From: Lycium barbarum
Taxonomy: Eukaryota > Streptophyta > Magnoliopsida > Solanales > Solanaceae
Assembly: GCF_019175385.1 (NCBI RefSeq)
Contig: NC_083344.1
Span: 4,874,965 to 4,938,964 of the forward strand
Length of the DNA stretch: 64,000 nt
Reading direction: 5' to 3'
Position numbers and translations under genes: made by a program. Positions 32,436 to 45,060 of this stretch are shown piece by piece; within the stretch, counting starts at the first letter, position 1; each line of letters starts with the position of its first letter. The notes beneath the pieces are model-generated. The model was not told the origin of the DNA. It saw only the letters and a list, made by a program, of their open reading frames with translations, and searched no databases.

Positions 32436-32590
32436 GTTAGAGAGATTTTAGGCAATGAATAAGAGAGTGGAGGAAATTGAGGGAGACAAAATGGGAAACA
32501 AATTAATGTGGGGGCTGATTTATGGGTCATGTGGTACAATTAATGGCCATTTTGTGCCGACTTATTGAAGTTTGATTAATATATGTCAAT

Positions 32591-32963
32591 GGGCAATTCG
32601 CAGGAATGGCCTTATTTTGGGGTGGTCTTTAATATTTGCCCTTCGCTTTATACCATGAGGTTTGGAGTTCGAATCCTGGCTCAGTAAAAAAACTTACAAG
32701 GCAGAGTTTTGTAGCAAAGTTAAGCCTATTCGGGCCAACGTTAGGCTTGTAGGCAGAATTTCTAATTCTACCTTAAGGTAGAGTTTTGGGCAAAACTCTG
32801 CCTTAAGGCAGAATTCTGCCTTGCGATTTTTTTTTTTACTGAGTTGGGTTTCGAACCCAGAACCTCGGAGTATTAGGCGAAAGGGAAAAACTAAAGACCA
32901 CCAATTTGAAGGGCAAAAAATTAAAGACCACCCCAAAAGAAGGGAAATCCGCGCAAAAAAATG
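32591..32963. mobile_element. MULE-type MITE, 373 bp, 9-bp duplication TATGTCAAT
   Basis: Perfect TATGTCAAT copies flank it at 32582-32590 and 32964-32972. The arms are inverted: GGGGTGGTCTTTAAT and, further in, GTTCGAA...CTCAGTAAAAAAA occur on both sides in opposite directions. The centre is made of AAGGCAGAATTCTGCC-type palindromes. It shares the GGTCTTTAATTTTT motif with the element at 29001-29997. Confidence 0.88.
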
Positions 32964-32972
32964 TATGTCAAT

Positions 32973-33775
32973 TAAGTCTAACATTTACCACACTACGCAA
33001 AATTCCCATTTAACAGGTTCTTTGGTGGACTTTTGGGCCTACTACTCTTTCTAATGGATCCAATTTCGCCAAACTATGTTAAATTTTGGGCCTCATTCAT
33101 AACAAGCCTCCGTCTGTGTCAGCTAATTGAGGGATATGGACTCATAGGGGCGAAGCTACATGCAATCAAGATGATGCAATTGATTTTTTATTTTTATTTT
33201 TTTGTCAAAAAGTTATAAGTCTTGTGATTATGTGTCAAACTAGGCATTGATCCTAACTCATACCCCAAAAGCTAACTCAAAGAGAGAAGGATTGTCCGAG
33301 CCTTATAAGGAATCCAAAGTTCTCTTGCGTCAGCAATATGGTATATTCTCATCATCATGCATGTGTGAAATTAACTCGGTTAAAGGAGGTTTAAAAAAAA
33401 ATTACATTGCAGGTTCAAATCTCAAACGTGACATTCATATTACTTTTTTTGAATCTCCTTATTAGAGTTTCTGATTTCGTCACCGGAATCGGCACTCTGC
33501 AATCAAGATATGATACTAGTGTCAGATTGAAAAATGCATAAAATACTGTAGTTTCTCCAACCTGGAGATTGATATCCCCTAAATTGAGTGCGTCAATCCA
33601 AGTTCTTTCCTTGGGAACTGGTGAGGTGAGTTGTGAATTGTGGCTGAAGCCCGTGAACTCAGGTTTACCAAGCTTTTTGATCCCAACAGATACTTGTTTT
33701 GTTTTTTATTCTCAATGCCAAAGTTGTTGGAATCAATAAAAATAATTATACTGCTTAAAGAATGCTTGTTAGCTT
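32973..33775. other. intergenic, no gene seen
   Basis: No supported gene. A lone B-box-like GGTTCAAATCTC at about 33411 may be a SINE remnant, but no A box is at the right distance. Confidence 0.4.
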
Positions 33776-34056
33776 CTCTTTTTTTCTTTTTTGATAACCC
33801 TAGTATCCAATATAGTTTGCGCGCACCTCAACTAATTTTACGGGATGCCTGTCACCTAACTACCAGCAATAACAGGTATCAGGTAACTCTGTTCACCCAG
33901 ACTAAGACAGATGAGAAGAAACCACCTATAGTGTTCTTGTCTTTGCTGAGATTTGAACCTGAGATTTCATGTTTCTCAACCCAAATCGGATATGTCGTTA
34001 TTGAAAAAATTGTTGGAGACTCCCCTTCATTGATCACTAGGCCACATCTTTGGGTG
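33776..34056 (-). mobile_element. SINE, Solanaceae type, minus strand
   Basis: On the minus strand: A box TGGCCTAGTGATCA (about 34031-34044), B box GGTTCAAATCTC (33948-33959), then a body with GTGACAGGCATCCCGT and GAGGTGCGCGCAA, and an A-rich tail (33776-33797). This body is characteristic of a widespread Solanaceae SINE. An ORF on the other strand is its shadow. Confidence 0.85.
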
Positions 34057-36773
34057 ATTTCTGCACTTAAGGCAGTAACAAAGAACCTTGACCAAATATG
34101 TAAATTATGTAAGATGTTCTAAAACCCAAAACTGTTCTAAAAAAAAAAAGAGAGAGAGATTTTAGCACTTTAGTCCCTTCAATATTGATAAATTATAATT
34201 TTTGCCCTTTTGATTTTCAGTTGAGCACATGTAACCTTTAATTATTTGATATATTGTCGATGTATCTTCATAAATTTAACGAATTATTAAGTGCTAAATC
34301 ATTCAATTATCAAAGTAATATGCTAAATCTATACTACTACTCCATATTTGGGGAAAATATAGTTTTAAAAATAGTTTAAATATACATTTTTTCTACATAG
34401 AGGACCAAAACACACAGTTTAATTAATTGAAGATTAAATACGATTAACTAACTAACTGTTACAAGGACCAAAATTATAATTTATCAATAACTGATGAGGG
34501 ACCAAAGTGTACACTTTTAAAAAGAAGCTTACACAAACACTATATGTGTGCATGCGCACATATTGATATACGTTTGATACTAAATTCACTCAAAATTGAC
34601 TAATTGCTCTTCTATTAGGAATTTGCTAGAAATGTGTATAGACTATACTCAACTAAATATTTCAAAGAACAAAGGAATCGATTCTTTTTGAAGGATATCT
34701 CAGGTTCAGGGCATTCCAATTATATTGACTGAAACAATATTTTCTACTTCTGATTTTGTAAAATCAAAATTTCGATTAAATCAAGCACAAGAAGTGATGG
34801 GAGGGTGAAGAGGGGAATCATGTGAGATCTGAACCATATTATTTTGTTTATTGGTATTTGCCAGCTATTTTTGTTATTATGTGATTATTACTTAGTTAAT
34901 TATCTATTTGTTTATTTTTGGTTGTAACGTGGAGTCGTCGCCATGCGGCCTAATTTTGGAAGTATACATGCATCTGTTAGTGTACGGCTCAATTATTTTC
35001 AAGTCATCGATGATTGGAAAATGTGGGTAGTAGCGTTTTTGTCCCCATCCCCTTCTTCAATCTTCAATTATTTCGTATTTTAAGGTACTCAAATAAATAT
35101 TTTTTTTACCATAAGAGATGAAAGCTACTATAAATTAAAGTTTGGAGTACCATATATAATTTTGTTGATTTGATTTTCATCCTGTGTTTAATATTTACTT
35201 TGGTCTTTAGGATTCCGATTAATTTAAATTTGAGTCATGCAAGGTTAATTAAAGGAGGAAGCGCTCCCTAGTAATTTTTTTTATATTTTTTTATATTTGT
35301 AGGATTCAAATTAAGACCTTTGATTAAAAATGAATGAATCTTATCTATTTTGGATAGAGAATATACTACAAAGAGCAACTGTATAGTGAAGAGTAGACAT
35401 AGATAGAAGTAGATGAGAATAGGTGGCGCTGGTCTTTTTCTTTTGTTCTGGTGGCCGTTGATGTGATTTGGATCTTTTGTTTGCTTTGTGCTTAATAATA
35501 TGTGGATAGTTCGACCAAAAAAAAAATCTTATTCGTATTATCACAACCCTTGATGCTTGAAGTACCATCTATTTAATTGCGTGACATATACAAGTAAGAT
35601 AAAAAAATCATATATATACCTATTCCATGTTGCATCTATTGTCATCAAGGAGTGTAATGACCGAAAAAAGAAATTCCTGCTAGGAAGTGTTTTTTTTCTA
35701 AATAGGCTCTAGGCAAATATCTAATGATAAGAAAATTAGTTATCGTCTAATAATTTAATTTTCTGTATCACTAAAGTGTATTATTTCAATCTCAGCAAAG
35801 GCCTCGTCTTCAGTCTTCTCCTGTAATACTATTCACGGGCTTGTTAATACCCCCATAATTTTACAGTGAAATCTAATTTTAGTATGACAAGATTTTTCAC
35901 ATAGATATAACGGATGGAAATACAAGAATTTCGGATGGAAATACAAGAATTAATTTGTCACATACTTTTGGGGTCGTACTTGACTATTAGTATAAACGAT
36001 AATAACACATTAATATAGATGCACAATGACATGAAATTAGTTGTGAAATAATAATACCCTATCTTTATAAAATAGATAATTAAACACACTTGCTTTTAGA
36101 CTATGGAACAGTCCTAATATCATATAACCATTCTTATAATATGCAACACTAATTTTTGCCTATGTAGAACCCCACTTTAATGTGATAAACTTTTTAAGAT
36201 ATATAGCCTTGGTTGAGATGTCTATAGATAAATCACTTTTTGCAAAAATCAAAGCAACCCCACACAAGCCATAGAAGCAAGTTACTCTCACTTTTGCTAA
36301 CATTACACATGGTTATTAATGACATATGGTTGCTATAGATAAATTAACCTCTTTGTTAAATAACTAATTGATTTACATCAGAAGTAAGAAGGAAATTGTC
36401 AACATATTTAAGATATAAAATTTTAAGTTATATGCACTTACGATGTATGTTTTTGGGATAGTTATATTTGGCCTCTCGGTTAAAAAGCATTTTTATCCGA
36501 TAGCCAATATATACATATATTAGGTGTATATTATACATATACTAGCTATATATTTTTTGGTGGATGACTATTTATCTCATTTCCCAAAATGTTTTACACA
36601 ACCAGTATTGTTTAACTTGTTATAGCAGGTTGCTTAGTGCTTACCACTCATTATTAGTTAAGCATTAAGTTTATTAAATAGAGTTATTCGGAAATAATTA
36701 ACTTTTGAATGTCTTGATTGTGTAAATATTTTTTACATTGTAAAAGCATAGAATTTGAACTCTTAAGATACTA
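34057..36773. other. intergenic, no gene seen
   Basis: AT-rich with no conserved ORF, tRNA or clear element end. A short direct duplication GGATGGAAATACAAGAATT occurs twice at 35911-35950. Confidence 0.5.
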
Positions 36774-37012
36774 CTCTCTCCGTCTCAATTTATGTGACAC
36801 CATTTGACTTGGCATAGAGTTTAAGAAAGATAGGAAAACATTTGAAATTTGTGATTCAAAACAAGTCTTTGATATTTGTGTGACTGTAAATCATCTCAAT
36901 AAGGATAAAAGGAGAATTTTAAAATTAATTTTTTTATAAATATAGAAAGATGACATTCTTTTGTGGACAAACTAAAATTAAAGGAAAGCGTGCCACATAT
37001 GTATTATGAGTA
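36774..37012. mobile_element. Stowaway-type MITE
   Basis: The left end reads CTCTCTCCGTCTCAATTTATG after a TA. The right end is a diverged inverse (CCACATATGTATTATGAG followed by TA). The internal sequence (TTTAAGAAAGATAGGAAAAC) is typical of Solanaceae Stowaway elements. Confidence 0.75.
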
Positions 37013-38492
37013 AGTTCTAAGTTATGACTGGTGTCTTAAATATTTATACAATCAAGTCACTTATATAATAATAATCGTAAATCTCTATTAAAAGTACTAC
37101 TATTAATTGATAGTATCATAGTATATAACCCTTAATATATTGTAGCATTTGCTGAGATTCTCTATAATCATAGATAGAACTCTTTGCCAAAAAGGAACCC
37201 CGCAGCCAGTTATCACTTTGACCAACATTACACATGGTTATTAATGACACTATGATTGCTAAAATTTAAATTAATTACGCATCTTTCTTTGGATCACTAA
37301 TTGCTTTACATTAAAGGTAAGAAGGAAATTGTTTTGCTAAGCTAACTATCAAAACAATCATTGAGATTAATATATTTTATTAGATGACAACTACATCACT
37401 ACATTATTAATAAGTTTGATATAAAGAAAGAGACATTGAATAGTTCCATGGTTTTAGTTTCCCCCTTTGGCCTACATAGGTACCGGTGACACGACTCATT
37501 AACCTTCTTCCAGATCATCCCAATCTTAAAATAATAAAATGCCAAAACTAATTATGATTTATATTTGACAATGATATTAAGTATTGTTACTAGTTTACTT
37601 TCTTCATATCATGGATCAACCCCAATCTGCAAAATGAAGGAAAATAGTGTAAAGAATTTTTGCACATCTTTATAGAGTTAAGGATTAACAATGTGTTCGC
37701 TTGCGATTTGGCAGAAATCTAGTATTCCAATGTTGAAATCATATGTATACGTGTGAAAAAAAAGGTATAAATAGAATTACATGTACATTTCAGAACTTGA
37801 TACAATCTCAACTCTTTGAACCCACACAACGCCTAAATTCTGGGATTACCAATGCGCTTATATATCGGCATTATACCATTTACTCTAAATCAGCTGAAAA
37901 TGGACTTTATTTGCTGCTTAGCCTTGGGTCAAGAAAGAATAATCTCTATCACAACTCATAAGTGAATCTCCGAGCCAAAGATATGTACAAATACTCAAGT
38001 AAAAGGTATATTAAGGCATGGTACAACTCAAAGATACAGACAGATCAAGAAATTAAAGAAGAAATAACATATCAAACATATATACAAGTTGTATGTATTA
38101 AAGTTCACTGATTTCTCGAAAGGAGGAAACTCTTGTATTGTTAACAACAAAAGTTTATATTGAAGCCCCAGAAATTTACAAGAAAGAGGAAAAAACAAAA
38201 ATAATACTTTTTTCTCCCTCATCTATTTTGAAGGGAGTTCAAAGTACCATTTCCTCATCTTTGAGTACAACTTTCAAAATCACTCTCCAATCTCTCTCTC
38301 ATAAATTTGCTTGGGATATACATCCCTGTCAATCCAAATCTGCCACTATTACATGCAGATGGAAAATAAATAAACAAAAAAAAAATATCCACAAATTTTA
38401 AAAAAAAAAAAAAAAAAATCACCCTTCATAAGGGTAATAAACAAAACAAAACAAAAAGAAGTTAAAAATGACTTCTGTCATACCAAACAAGC
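37013..38492. other. intergenic and 3' flank of the PADRE gene
   Basis: No gene is seen to about 38400. The stretch just left of 38493 would be the 3' UTR of the minus-strand PADRE gene and includes an A17-18 run (38400-38418). Confidence 0.45.
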
Positions 38493-38966
38493 TTAGACTT
38501 CAGAAATGCTCTCGAGATGAGGCCTCCATACAACAACCTTTCCGCTCTTACTTCTCCTATGAGAAGTCGACTTCTTCAATTTCGGTGTTGTACTATCGCT
38601 TAAATCCCGATCACACTCGGGGATGCTGATGTGACATTTCTTATTGCTTTTTGTACTAATTTTAGGTGACTTCTTGAGGGTGGTGCCAGATTTTTTCTTC
38701 TCCGGCACGGAAGAAGCAGGAATCAAGAAGTATATGCTACCTCTTTTGAGCTCGGACTCCGGTGACAAAATCAGAATCCGACGAGCCATTGTACCTTGAG
38801 AGCATGGTTTACTCAAAACATGATTAGGGTAATTCTTGAGAGCTTCATAAGCTGTTATTGGACTTGTTATTTCTTCTACATGACCATTCAGATGTACTAT
38901 ACGAATTAAATCTAGTGCTCCACAAGGTAGAACACAGGCCAAACAACACCTTAAACTGTTTCCCAT
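38493..38966 (-). CDS. PADRE (DUF4228) domain protein
   Basis: An intronless frame of 157 codons starts at the ATG at 38966. It opens M-G-N-S-L-R-C-C, a pattern for N-myristoylation with adjacent Cys for palmitoylation, so membrane association is likely. L-I-R-I-V-H-L-N-G-H-V-E-E at residues 20-32 and the following A-Y-E-A-L-K-N-Y-P-N-H-V-L and Y-F-L-I-P segments are the core of the plant DUF4228/PADRE family. The C-terminal half is basic, Ser/Lys-rich and probably disordered, ending in W-R-P-H-L-E-S-I-S-E-V. Members of this family respond to pathogen and abiotic stress; their biochemical role is unknown. A TATA box lies 122-134 bases upstream. The frame is intact, and this is the best intact single-exon gene in the window. 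Confidence 0.92.
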   Translation of the reverse strand: MGNSLRCCLACVLPCGALDLIRIVHLNGHVEEITSPITAYEALKNYPNHVLSKPCSQGTMARRILILSPESELKRGSIYFLIPASSVPEKKKSGTTLKKSPKISTKSNKKCHISIPECDRDLSDSTTPKLKKSTSHRRSKSGKVVVWRPHLESISEV

Positions 38967-39087
38967 CTTTGATGATTTTAATCAAAGTTTGAGAAGAAAG
39001 AAAAAGAGTCTTTTTCTCTAAAAAAAAAGTTTTGTGTGAAAGTTATTGAATGTGATAACATTGGTTGATTGGATTAGAAAGGGCCAT

Positions 39088-39100
39088 GTTATATATAGCA
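39088..39100 (-). promoter_or_regulatory. TATA box of the PADRE gene
   Basis: The minus strand reads TGCTATATATAAC, a standard plant TATA box. A start site about 30 bases downstream would give a 5' UTR near 95 bases before the ATG at 38966. A CT-rich stretch (about 38995-39020) lies in that leader. Confidence 0.7.
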
Positions 39101-39198
39101 ACAACCGTACTCATGTGGACAAATAATATTGTGCTTATTTTAAAAAGCTTTTAGTTAAAGTTAATGACCAAATTGCCCTAGTCTTATTTCAGCTTATA

Positions 39199-39463
39199 CT
39201 CCCTCCATTTAATTTTTTTTTTGTCTTAGTTTAACTCTGCACAAAGTTTAAGAAAAAAAAAAGGCTCTTGAATCTTGTGATTTTAAACTAGTTAAGATGT
39301 GTGTAATGTATAAAAAGTTATTTGAATCTTTTGACCTTAAATATGTCAGATAAGATGTTGGCTCACTCATCCTTGAGTGTAAAGAGTTACTAAATATAAA
39401 AGGTGACATTTTTTATAATAGACTAAAAAAGAAAGAAAGACAAACAAATTTAAACTGATGGAG
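39199..39463. mobile_element. Stowaway-type MITE upstream of the PADRE gene
   Basis: It starts CTCCCTCCATTTAAT after TA (39197-39198) and ends GATGGAG before TA (39464-39465), giving inverted ends and a TA duplication. It lies about 100 bases beyond the TATA box of the PADRE gene. Confidence 0.85.
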
Positions 39464-40611
39464 TACTATATAAGTCTAAAGTATTTTTACACTCGTCGTG
39501 TAATTACTTAATTTGTGTAACAGGTGATTTATTTTATTTTTGTAGGCCACTAATCTATACCACTTTTGATAGATTAATTATTTGTAATATATTTTAGGTG
39601 ATATGGTAGTGTAAAAAAAAATACATTGTCAAAAGTATAAAAATTAAACTCATTTTCTTATACTTAAGTTGTCTTTAGTGTGAAATAATCTATCAATTAT
39701 GCCATTGCTTCTAAGTATTATTTGACCAAGGATGCCTTCAATTGAGTGTAATAATTTTCTGAGAATAATTTACCAGCATTCGTAAGGCTAACGTTTGGCA
39801 GCTAGGTTGCTAATCGAAGAAAGACTACTTTCTGTAAATAAATTGCAATAATTGTGGATTTCTTCTGCCATTTCGTGCAGAGTGAAAAAAAGTCAAATGA
39901 GAGTTCAAACAACTCCAAGATCTTTTATACTATCAATCTATTTTTACTTATTATAGCAGATAATTTTCAGTGTTAGAAGTATGAAGATATTAATAATAAA
40001 AGGTTATAACAAAAGTTATATGTTATTGTCTTTTAAGTAACCTAACTAAGTTGTAAATAGTTTGTACATTAATTAGTACATATAACTTGGACTCTATTAG
40101 AATTCTCAAATTTAGCACCTACCACACCTAATAATCATATCCAAGCGTGCATGTATGCTTGTTGACCTACCAAATATGTAGTGATTATACATGGATTAAT
40201 TAGTCAAGTAAAAGAAAAGTAAACTTCGGCAGGAATTTGTATCCTAACTTACAAGCTTTCTTATTGCTTGTTATTCTTCTCGTTTTTGGCGAATATCATT
40301 GTTTAGTGATGATAGACAATCCTTCATCTTTGGGCATAGAAAAATAGCATTAAAATATGTTCTCTCTCAAAACTTGATTTGGAAAGTAACTTACCATTAA
40401 TTCTAACAAGAATCTAGATTTGGGAACTTGCGTACATTGCCCGGAAAAAAAAAAGTTTACACAATCAGATTATTTATAAAATAATTATCTATTAATTTCT
40501 ATAAATATGGTTAATGGTAACATGCTAAAACGATAATTAACCTACAGTAATAGGTTAAACTACATTTTAAGTATAAAAAAAATGTAGTATCCGTATATGT
40601 ATGTATTAAAA
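39464..40611. other. intergenic, no gene seen
   Basis: AT-rich sequence without a supported feature between the MITE and the Copia fragment. Confidence 0.45.
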
Positions 40612-40660
40612 AGCAAACTGTGTCAATACCAAGTACCTCAACCTCACTATTATTGCCCAT

Positions 40661-41629
40661 TCATAAATTTTCAAAATTACCCGAAGTATAAGAAGAAAAT
40701 AATTCCTTCTTTGGCGTGACATGAGAAATGGCAACTGAATCCACAAACCAGGTAGACTCATCACAAACAAGATTGATATCATTTTTACCACAAGCAACAA
40801 GAAGATCATTTTCAGCAACAACAGCAACACGATTTTCATTATCGCCTTCTTTCTTTTGCCTTTTCTGGTCTCTCTTAAACTTGTAGCAATGTTCCTTGAT
40901 GTGCCCTTTCAAGTGACAATAGTCACATGTAAGATTCTTGTACCTGAAGGATCTTGACTTGCTTCTACTTTTGCCTCTGTCATTCTGACCTCTGAAGTTA
41001 CTTGTCCCCTTGTCTTTAGTAACCAAAACATCGGAGTGTGAAGTTGAAGAAGACGAAGCTTGAGATCTTCTTCTCATCTCTTCATTCAAAACACCACTCT
41101 TAGCATATTCCATAGTTGCACCATCACTGGGAGCAGAATTAGTCAAAGAAACTCTAAGGGTTTCCCAAGAGTCTGGCAAAGTATTAAGAAGCCAACGTCC
41201 CTGTATTTCTTCATGAAACTTGACACCCATTCCAGACAACTGATCAAGGACACCCTGAAAATCATTGATATGATTAGAAATATGGCTGCCCTCTTTGTAT
41301 CTAATATTCATCAATTGTTTCAGTAGGAACAACTTATTATTGCCAGTTTTCGAAGCATAAAGTGTCTCGAGCTTTTCCCACAAGCTTTTAGCATTTGTCT
41401 CATTCACAATATGATTTCGAACATTATCTTCAACCCATTGCCTAATATAGCCACAAACCTGTAAATGCTCAAATTCCCACTCGTCATCTTTAATAGACTC
41501 GGGTTTCTTAGAAGCAAACAAAGGTAAATGCAATTTCTTGACAAATAGAAGATCTTTCATCTTGCTTTTCCAAATATGGTAATTACTGTCATTTAAACAA
41601 ACCATCTTGCTCATATTTGCCTCCATCAT
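40661..41629 (-). pseudogene. copia gag and start of protease, Tnt1-like
   Basis: A 322-codon frame starts at 41629. It contains the copia gag domain (Y-H-I-W-K-S-K-M-K-D-L-L near the start, L-P-D-S-W-E-T-L in the middle), a complete CCHC knuckle (C-D-Y-C-H-L-K-G-H-I-K-E-H-C) and the start of the protease. There the active-site triplet reads D-S-V-A where D-S-G-A is required, so the protease would be inactive. A TGA soon after ends the frame, and about 20 more codons of homology follow before the break. Gag normally forms the virus-like particle in the cytoplasm. Confidence 0.9.
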
Positions 41630-41664
41630 TCAAATAGACAATCAACACAACCAAATACAACCAC

Positions 41665-41678
41665 AAGCTCTGATACCA
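41665..41678 (-). other. primer binding site, initiator tRNA-Met type (copia)
   Basis: The minus strand reads TGGTATCAGAGCTT three bases inside the LTR end. Confidence 0.92.
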
Positions 41679-41681
41679 CTT

Positions 41682-41857
41682 TGTTGAGATAAAACGGCCC
41701 AAAGATACTCTCAACATTATGTGATATTGTCCGCTTTGGGCCAAGCCCGTACGGTTTTCTCCAAAAGGCCTCAGATCATTAAGAGTATCCAACTCCTTAT
41801 AAGTAGCTCCTTTTTCTTTTCAGTTACCAATGCGGTACTTTGTTCGCACACCCAACA
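41682..41857 (-). mobile_element. copia 5' LTR, 176 bp
   Basis: The plus strand starts TGTTGAGATAAAACGG and ends CGCACACCCAACA, so the LTR has TGTTG...CAACA inverted tips. It sits directly against the tRNA-Met primer site. Confidence 0.85.
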
Positions 41858-42839
41858 TGTAGTACACTATATCTTAAATCCGAGAAAGCTAAATGTAACA
41901 TTTACAAACTTCTAAATGAAGACGCCTCCTTCGTATAGGGAATTTAATGGAATTCACAATTATAGGGAAAAAAGTTAGTTTAAATTTAAGAGTTTAAGTA
42001 ATATATATGGCTAGCGTAATGGAATTTTACATCATCAGGTCATTTCCACCTGTTATAGCTTCTAACTTATTTTATTTTCATGAAGATTACATAAAATCCT
42101 TTTTTATGGAGGCTTACCATATATATAATGAATTGCTTAGTGAAAGATTTGGGTCCTAATCCGCCTGTTAATGACATTCAGTGGATCCCACTGCATGAAT
42201 GAACTCATATTGCTAGTCGGCGTGAATATAGGCATTACAACTCTGCAGTCAGTGATTAGGTACGGAAAAAGAAATACAACTGAAAAAAAATACATTTTTT
42301 TTTCCAATTTCTGCAACGATTCTCTGACTTCCACTCGTTTTCTTTAAATTAAAAATAAAAACTAAACTAAAACGATCTGTAATTTGAATAATACTTTAAA
42401 ATTTGTCCGTAACTTGATCAAAATTGTATTATTCCAAAGGTTTTTCTAATTAAAGGTGGGGTCAGTGAAATTTGAGCATCTTGGTCTGCGAGTAATGGCA
42501 GGTGCTTGAAGGGTGAGATACTTGATTCTACTAAATAAATAGATCTTGATCCATGATTTACTATTGCGGTAAAAATTTACTTTGTTTTCGACTTTACATC
42601 AATTCATCATCGAACTTTTGCATTAGATCACTTTTAAATAAGAACTAATGTGTCGATTTAAATCTTTCTTTGTCCCATAGCTAGCATCGCTCCCATCATG
42701 TCGTTTTTATTATAATTAGCATGTATCTAAAAGTACAGTTATTGACGAAGATAACTCTCACCACCAAAATATGTATAGAACTATTTTACCGCTCCATATG
42801 CTACTGATCAATACTGTATAAAGCAAATCGCTTTCAAGT
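41858..42839. other. intergenic, no gene seen
   Basis: No supported gene or element end. Confidence 0.45.
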
Positions 42840-43331
42840 TGTTGGAAATATTAACAATATCAATCAGTAAAATTGAACTAAAGGATAGAATCAATTTATT
42901 GGATTAAATCGCTGCGTCGTGGCAAGTCACTGCCTTGAAAGCGATTTCAGCTCGATTCCGATACAAATCGTTAAGACCGATCGCTCCCCAAGGTTACCAA
43001 CACACCCTAACACTTACACTAGTAACTGCAAGTTTGGAGGTTGCTCAAGACAATTGCCCAAATAATAAGTTAAGAGAAAGAGAGAAGGAAGTGTTTTTGT
43101 TCGTGTGTATTATGTTCACCAAAGACACTGCTTATATAGGAGATTGCAAGATCGGTTGCAAAGAGAAGAAATATGGTGATTAATGAAAATTAATGGAAGT
43201 AAAGAACCATTACAGAATTCATTTGGAATGAATATGTTTAGTTCATTTAAAATGAATACGTTAATATCCTTCTAAAGTATTTGTATTCTTTGCATTGCAC
43301 AAAAGGACAAAAGGTAGGATTAATTACAACA
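42840..43331 (-). mobile_element. possible solo copia-type LTR
   Basis: The segment starts TGTTGGAAATATTAAC and ends GGATTAATTACAACA, giving TGTTG...CAACA-like tips. On the minus strand it carries a TATA box (CTCCTATATAAGC, about 43130-43142). The 5-base flanks (CAAGT and CTGAT) do not match, so this is tentative. Confidence 0.35.
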
Positions 43332-43786
43332 CTGATAAATTAGAGAAAAATCAATTGCTTTTTTGGTACCTGGTCTTTAATGCGATTTAAACCCTGATTT
43401 CTCACGATCTATTTTCTATTTATTGGCCTTGAAGTCATACTCTTGAATATAATGTCAATGGCCTGAGTATTTCTTACCAAAGGGAAAACACATTAGAACA
43501 AAGTTGAGCCTACTTGAGTAGAGGTCTAGATTGTAAGCAAGCGTAATATTTTACCCGCCATCAATGATGTGGCAAGATGGATGAAATTCGATACCTCTAT
43601 ACTTAATCGAACAATTTAGAGTAGGACCTTGAGAATGAAAAAATTTCTAGTAAAGCGCTTTCATCTTAAATAGGTCTTATATTGTTTGAATCTCAATTAA
43701 TTGGACAGTTAATCTCAAATATCAAATGATTATAAAATAAAATAAAAATGTTGATCTTTTACATCAAGAATAGTAAGTAATATGTA

Positions 43787-44039
43787 CTCCCCCGAATAAA
43801 AAAAAGTGTTCATTTGACCTTTTTTTCTTGGGTCCAAAAAAGTGTCTACTTACTAAATCAAGAAATAATTAACCTTATCTTTCCAAATTTGCCCCTATTG
43901 AGTGTTATGTGATCAAATCCCAATACCTATTTAATTAGGGATAGTTTAGTCAATTTACATTTTTTTTTTCTTGGAGTGAGTAGTTTCTTAAGGGGTGTAC
44001 AAATGGCTAAGTAGACCATTTTTTTTATTCCGGAGGGAG
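43787..44039. mobile_element. Stowaway-type MITE
   Basis: CTCCCCCGAATAAAAAAA after TA at the left and TTTATTCCGGAGGGAG before TA at the right are inverted ends, and the internal GTGT(T/C)CATTT and its inverse agree. Confidence 0.85.
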
Positions 44040-44634
44040 TAATTAGTAGCGACATGCTTTGGGATCGCAGATTCAATTACAAGTGAGAGTGTTACATTGT
44101 TCTCAAACTAGGGAGCCCAAGACTTTTGTAACCCAAAAATAAATTTTTGGAATCAAAATAACCCATTAAAAAAAAGCCAAAACAGGCTAAAGGACCAAAG
44201 TGTACAAGTTCTTTTACGCACAGATTCTGTGCATAAAAGCGTTAAATATACCGGGCTCCTTCTTCCCCACCATTGGTCCCCCACGATAAAAAAAGAAAAA
44301 GAAAATCAACCATTGAAGGTGCGTTCCGAGGTCCCACATGATCAAAAACATTGTTTTCTTGTTGATTTCCAACCCGAAAGTTAATATTTTTGGTATATTG
44401 AATTCTAGGAACAAGTTTCTTCGCAATAAAACGGCGTATAATTCAATTCAAAAACTCAAAATCAAAGCTTCAATCTAGGTGTTTTACTACGATTTTTTTA
44501 TTACATTATTAACCTAGGCATTATTATTGTGTATTATTTGCGGATATTGACAAAAAAAAAAAAAACTTTTTCGCACTTTTTTTGTGCGCAAAATGGGGCT
44601 GTTTCCAGCCCGTTTTTTCATTTTTTTATTTGTT

Positions 44635-45060
44635 TATTTGTTGTTAATTTGTTAATTGTTTATTTAGTATTTGTTAATTGTAAGATTAGCGAGTTAAGTA
44701 GTTTTTAATTGTTAGATTAGTTATTTCAATTGTTAGACTCGCTAATTATTTATTTAGTTTTTGTTAAGCCAATTGTTTATTTGTTAATAATTTGTTAATT
44801 ATTTGATTAGTTAGTTAATTGTTTATTTATTAATTATATGCTAATAATTTGTTAATTGTTTGATTAGTTAGTTAATTGTTTATATATTAATTATATGTTC
44901 AATTGTTTGCTAGCTAATTGTTAATTAATTGTTTGATTAGTTAGTTAATTGTTTATTTATTAATTATATGTTAATTGTTTGCTAGCTAATGTTAATTTTT
45001 TGATTTGTTAATTATTAATCTTTATATCTTTAATTGTTATTATTTATTTGCTAATTAGAA
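44635..45060. repeat. TTAATTGTTTATT-type degenerate repeat
   Basis: Many copies of GATTAGTTAGTTAATTGTTTATTTATTAATTATATG and shorter forms lie upstream of the plant mobile domain gene. Units drift in length. Confidence 0.7.

Larger units (their letters stand above)
40612..41857 (-). mobile_element. truncated Ty1/copia element (5' part only)
   Basis: On the minus strand: 5' LTR (41857-41682), primer site (41678-41665), leader, and a gag-protease frame. Homology stops near 40612, where the sequence turns into unrelated AT-rich DNA, so integrase, reverse transcriptase and the 3' LTR are gone. A 176-base LTR is short for copia. Confidence 0.85.

Noticed and set aside
32640..32680. tRNA-like GTTCGAATCC motif
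   Set aside because: It occurs twice in inverted positions inside a MULE-type MITE, so it belongs to the arms; no tRNA fold.
33405..33430. tRNA gene or second SINE suggested by a GGTTCAAATCTC B box
   Set aside because: No A box or cloverleaf could be built around it.
33640..34122. 160-aa ORF on +
   Set aside because: It overlaps a minus-strand SINE with clear A and B boxes; the ORF is incidental.
34057..38400. Search for a hidden gene in the longest gene-free stretch
   Set aside because: No ORF above about 75 codons with plausible composition, no splice-linked homology, no RNA gene signature.
42840..43331. Confident solo LTR
   Set aside because: Tips and TATA fit, but the flanking 5-mers do not match, so it is listed only as possible.
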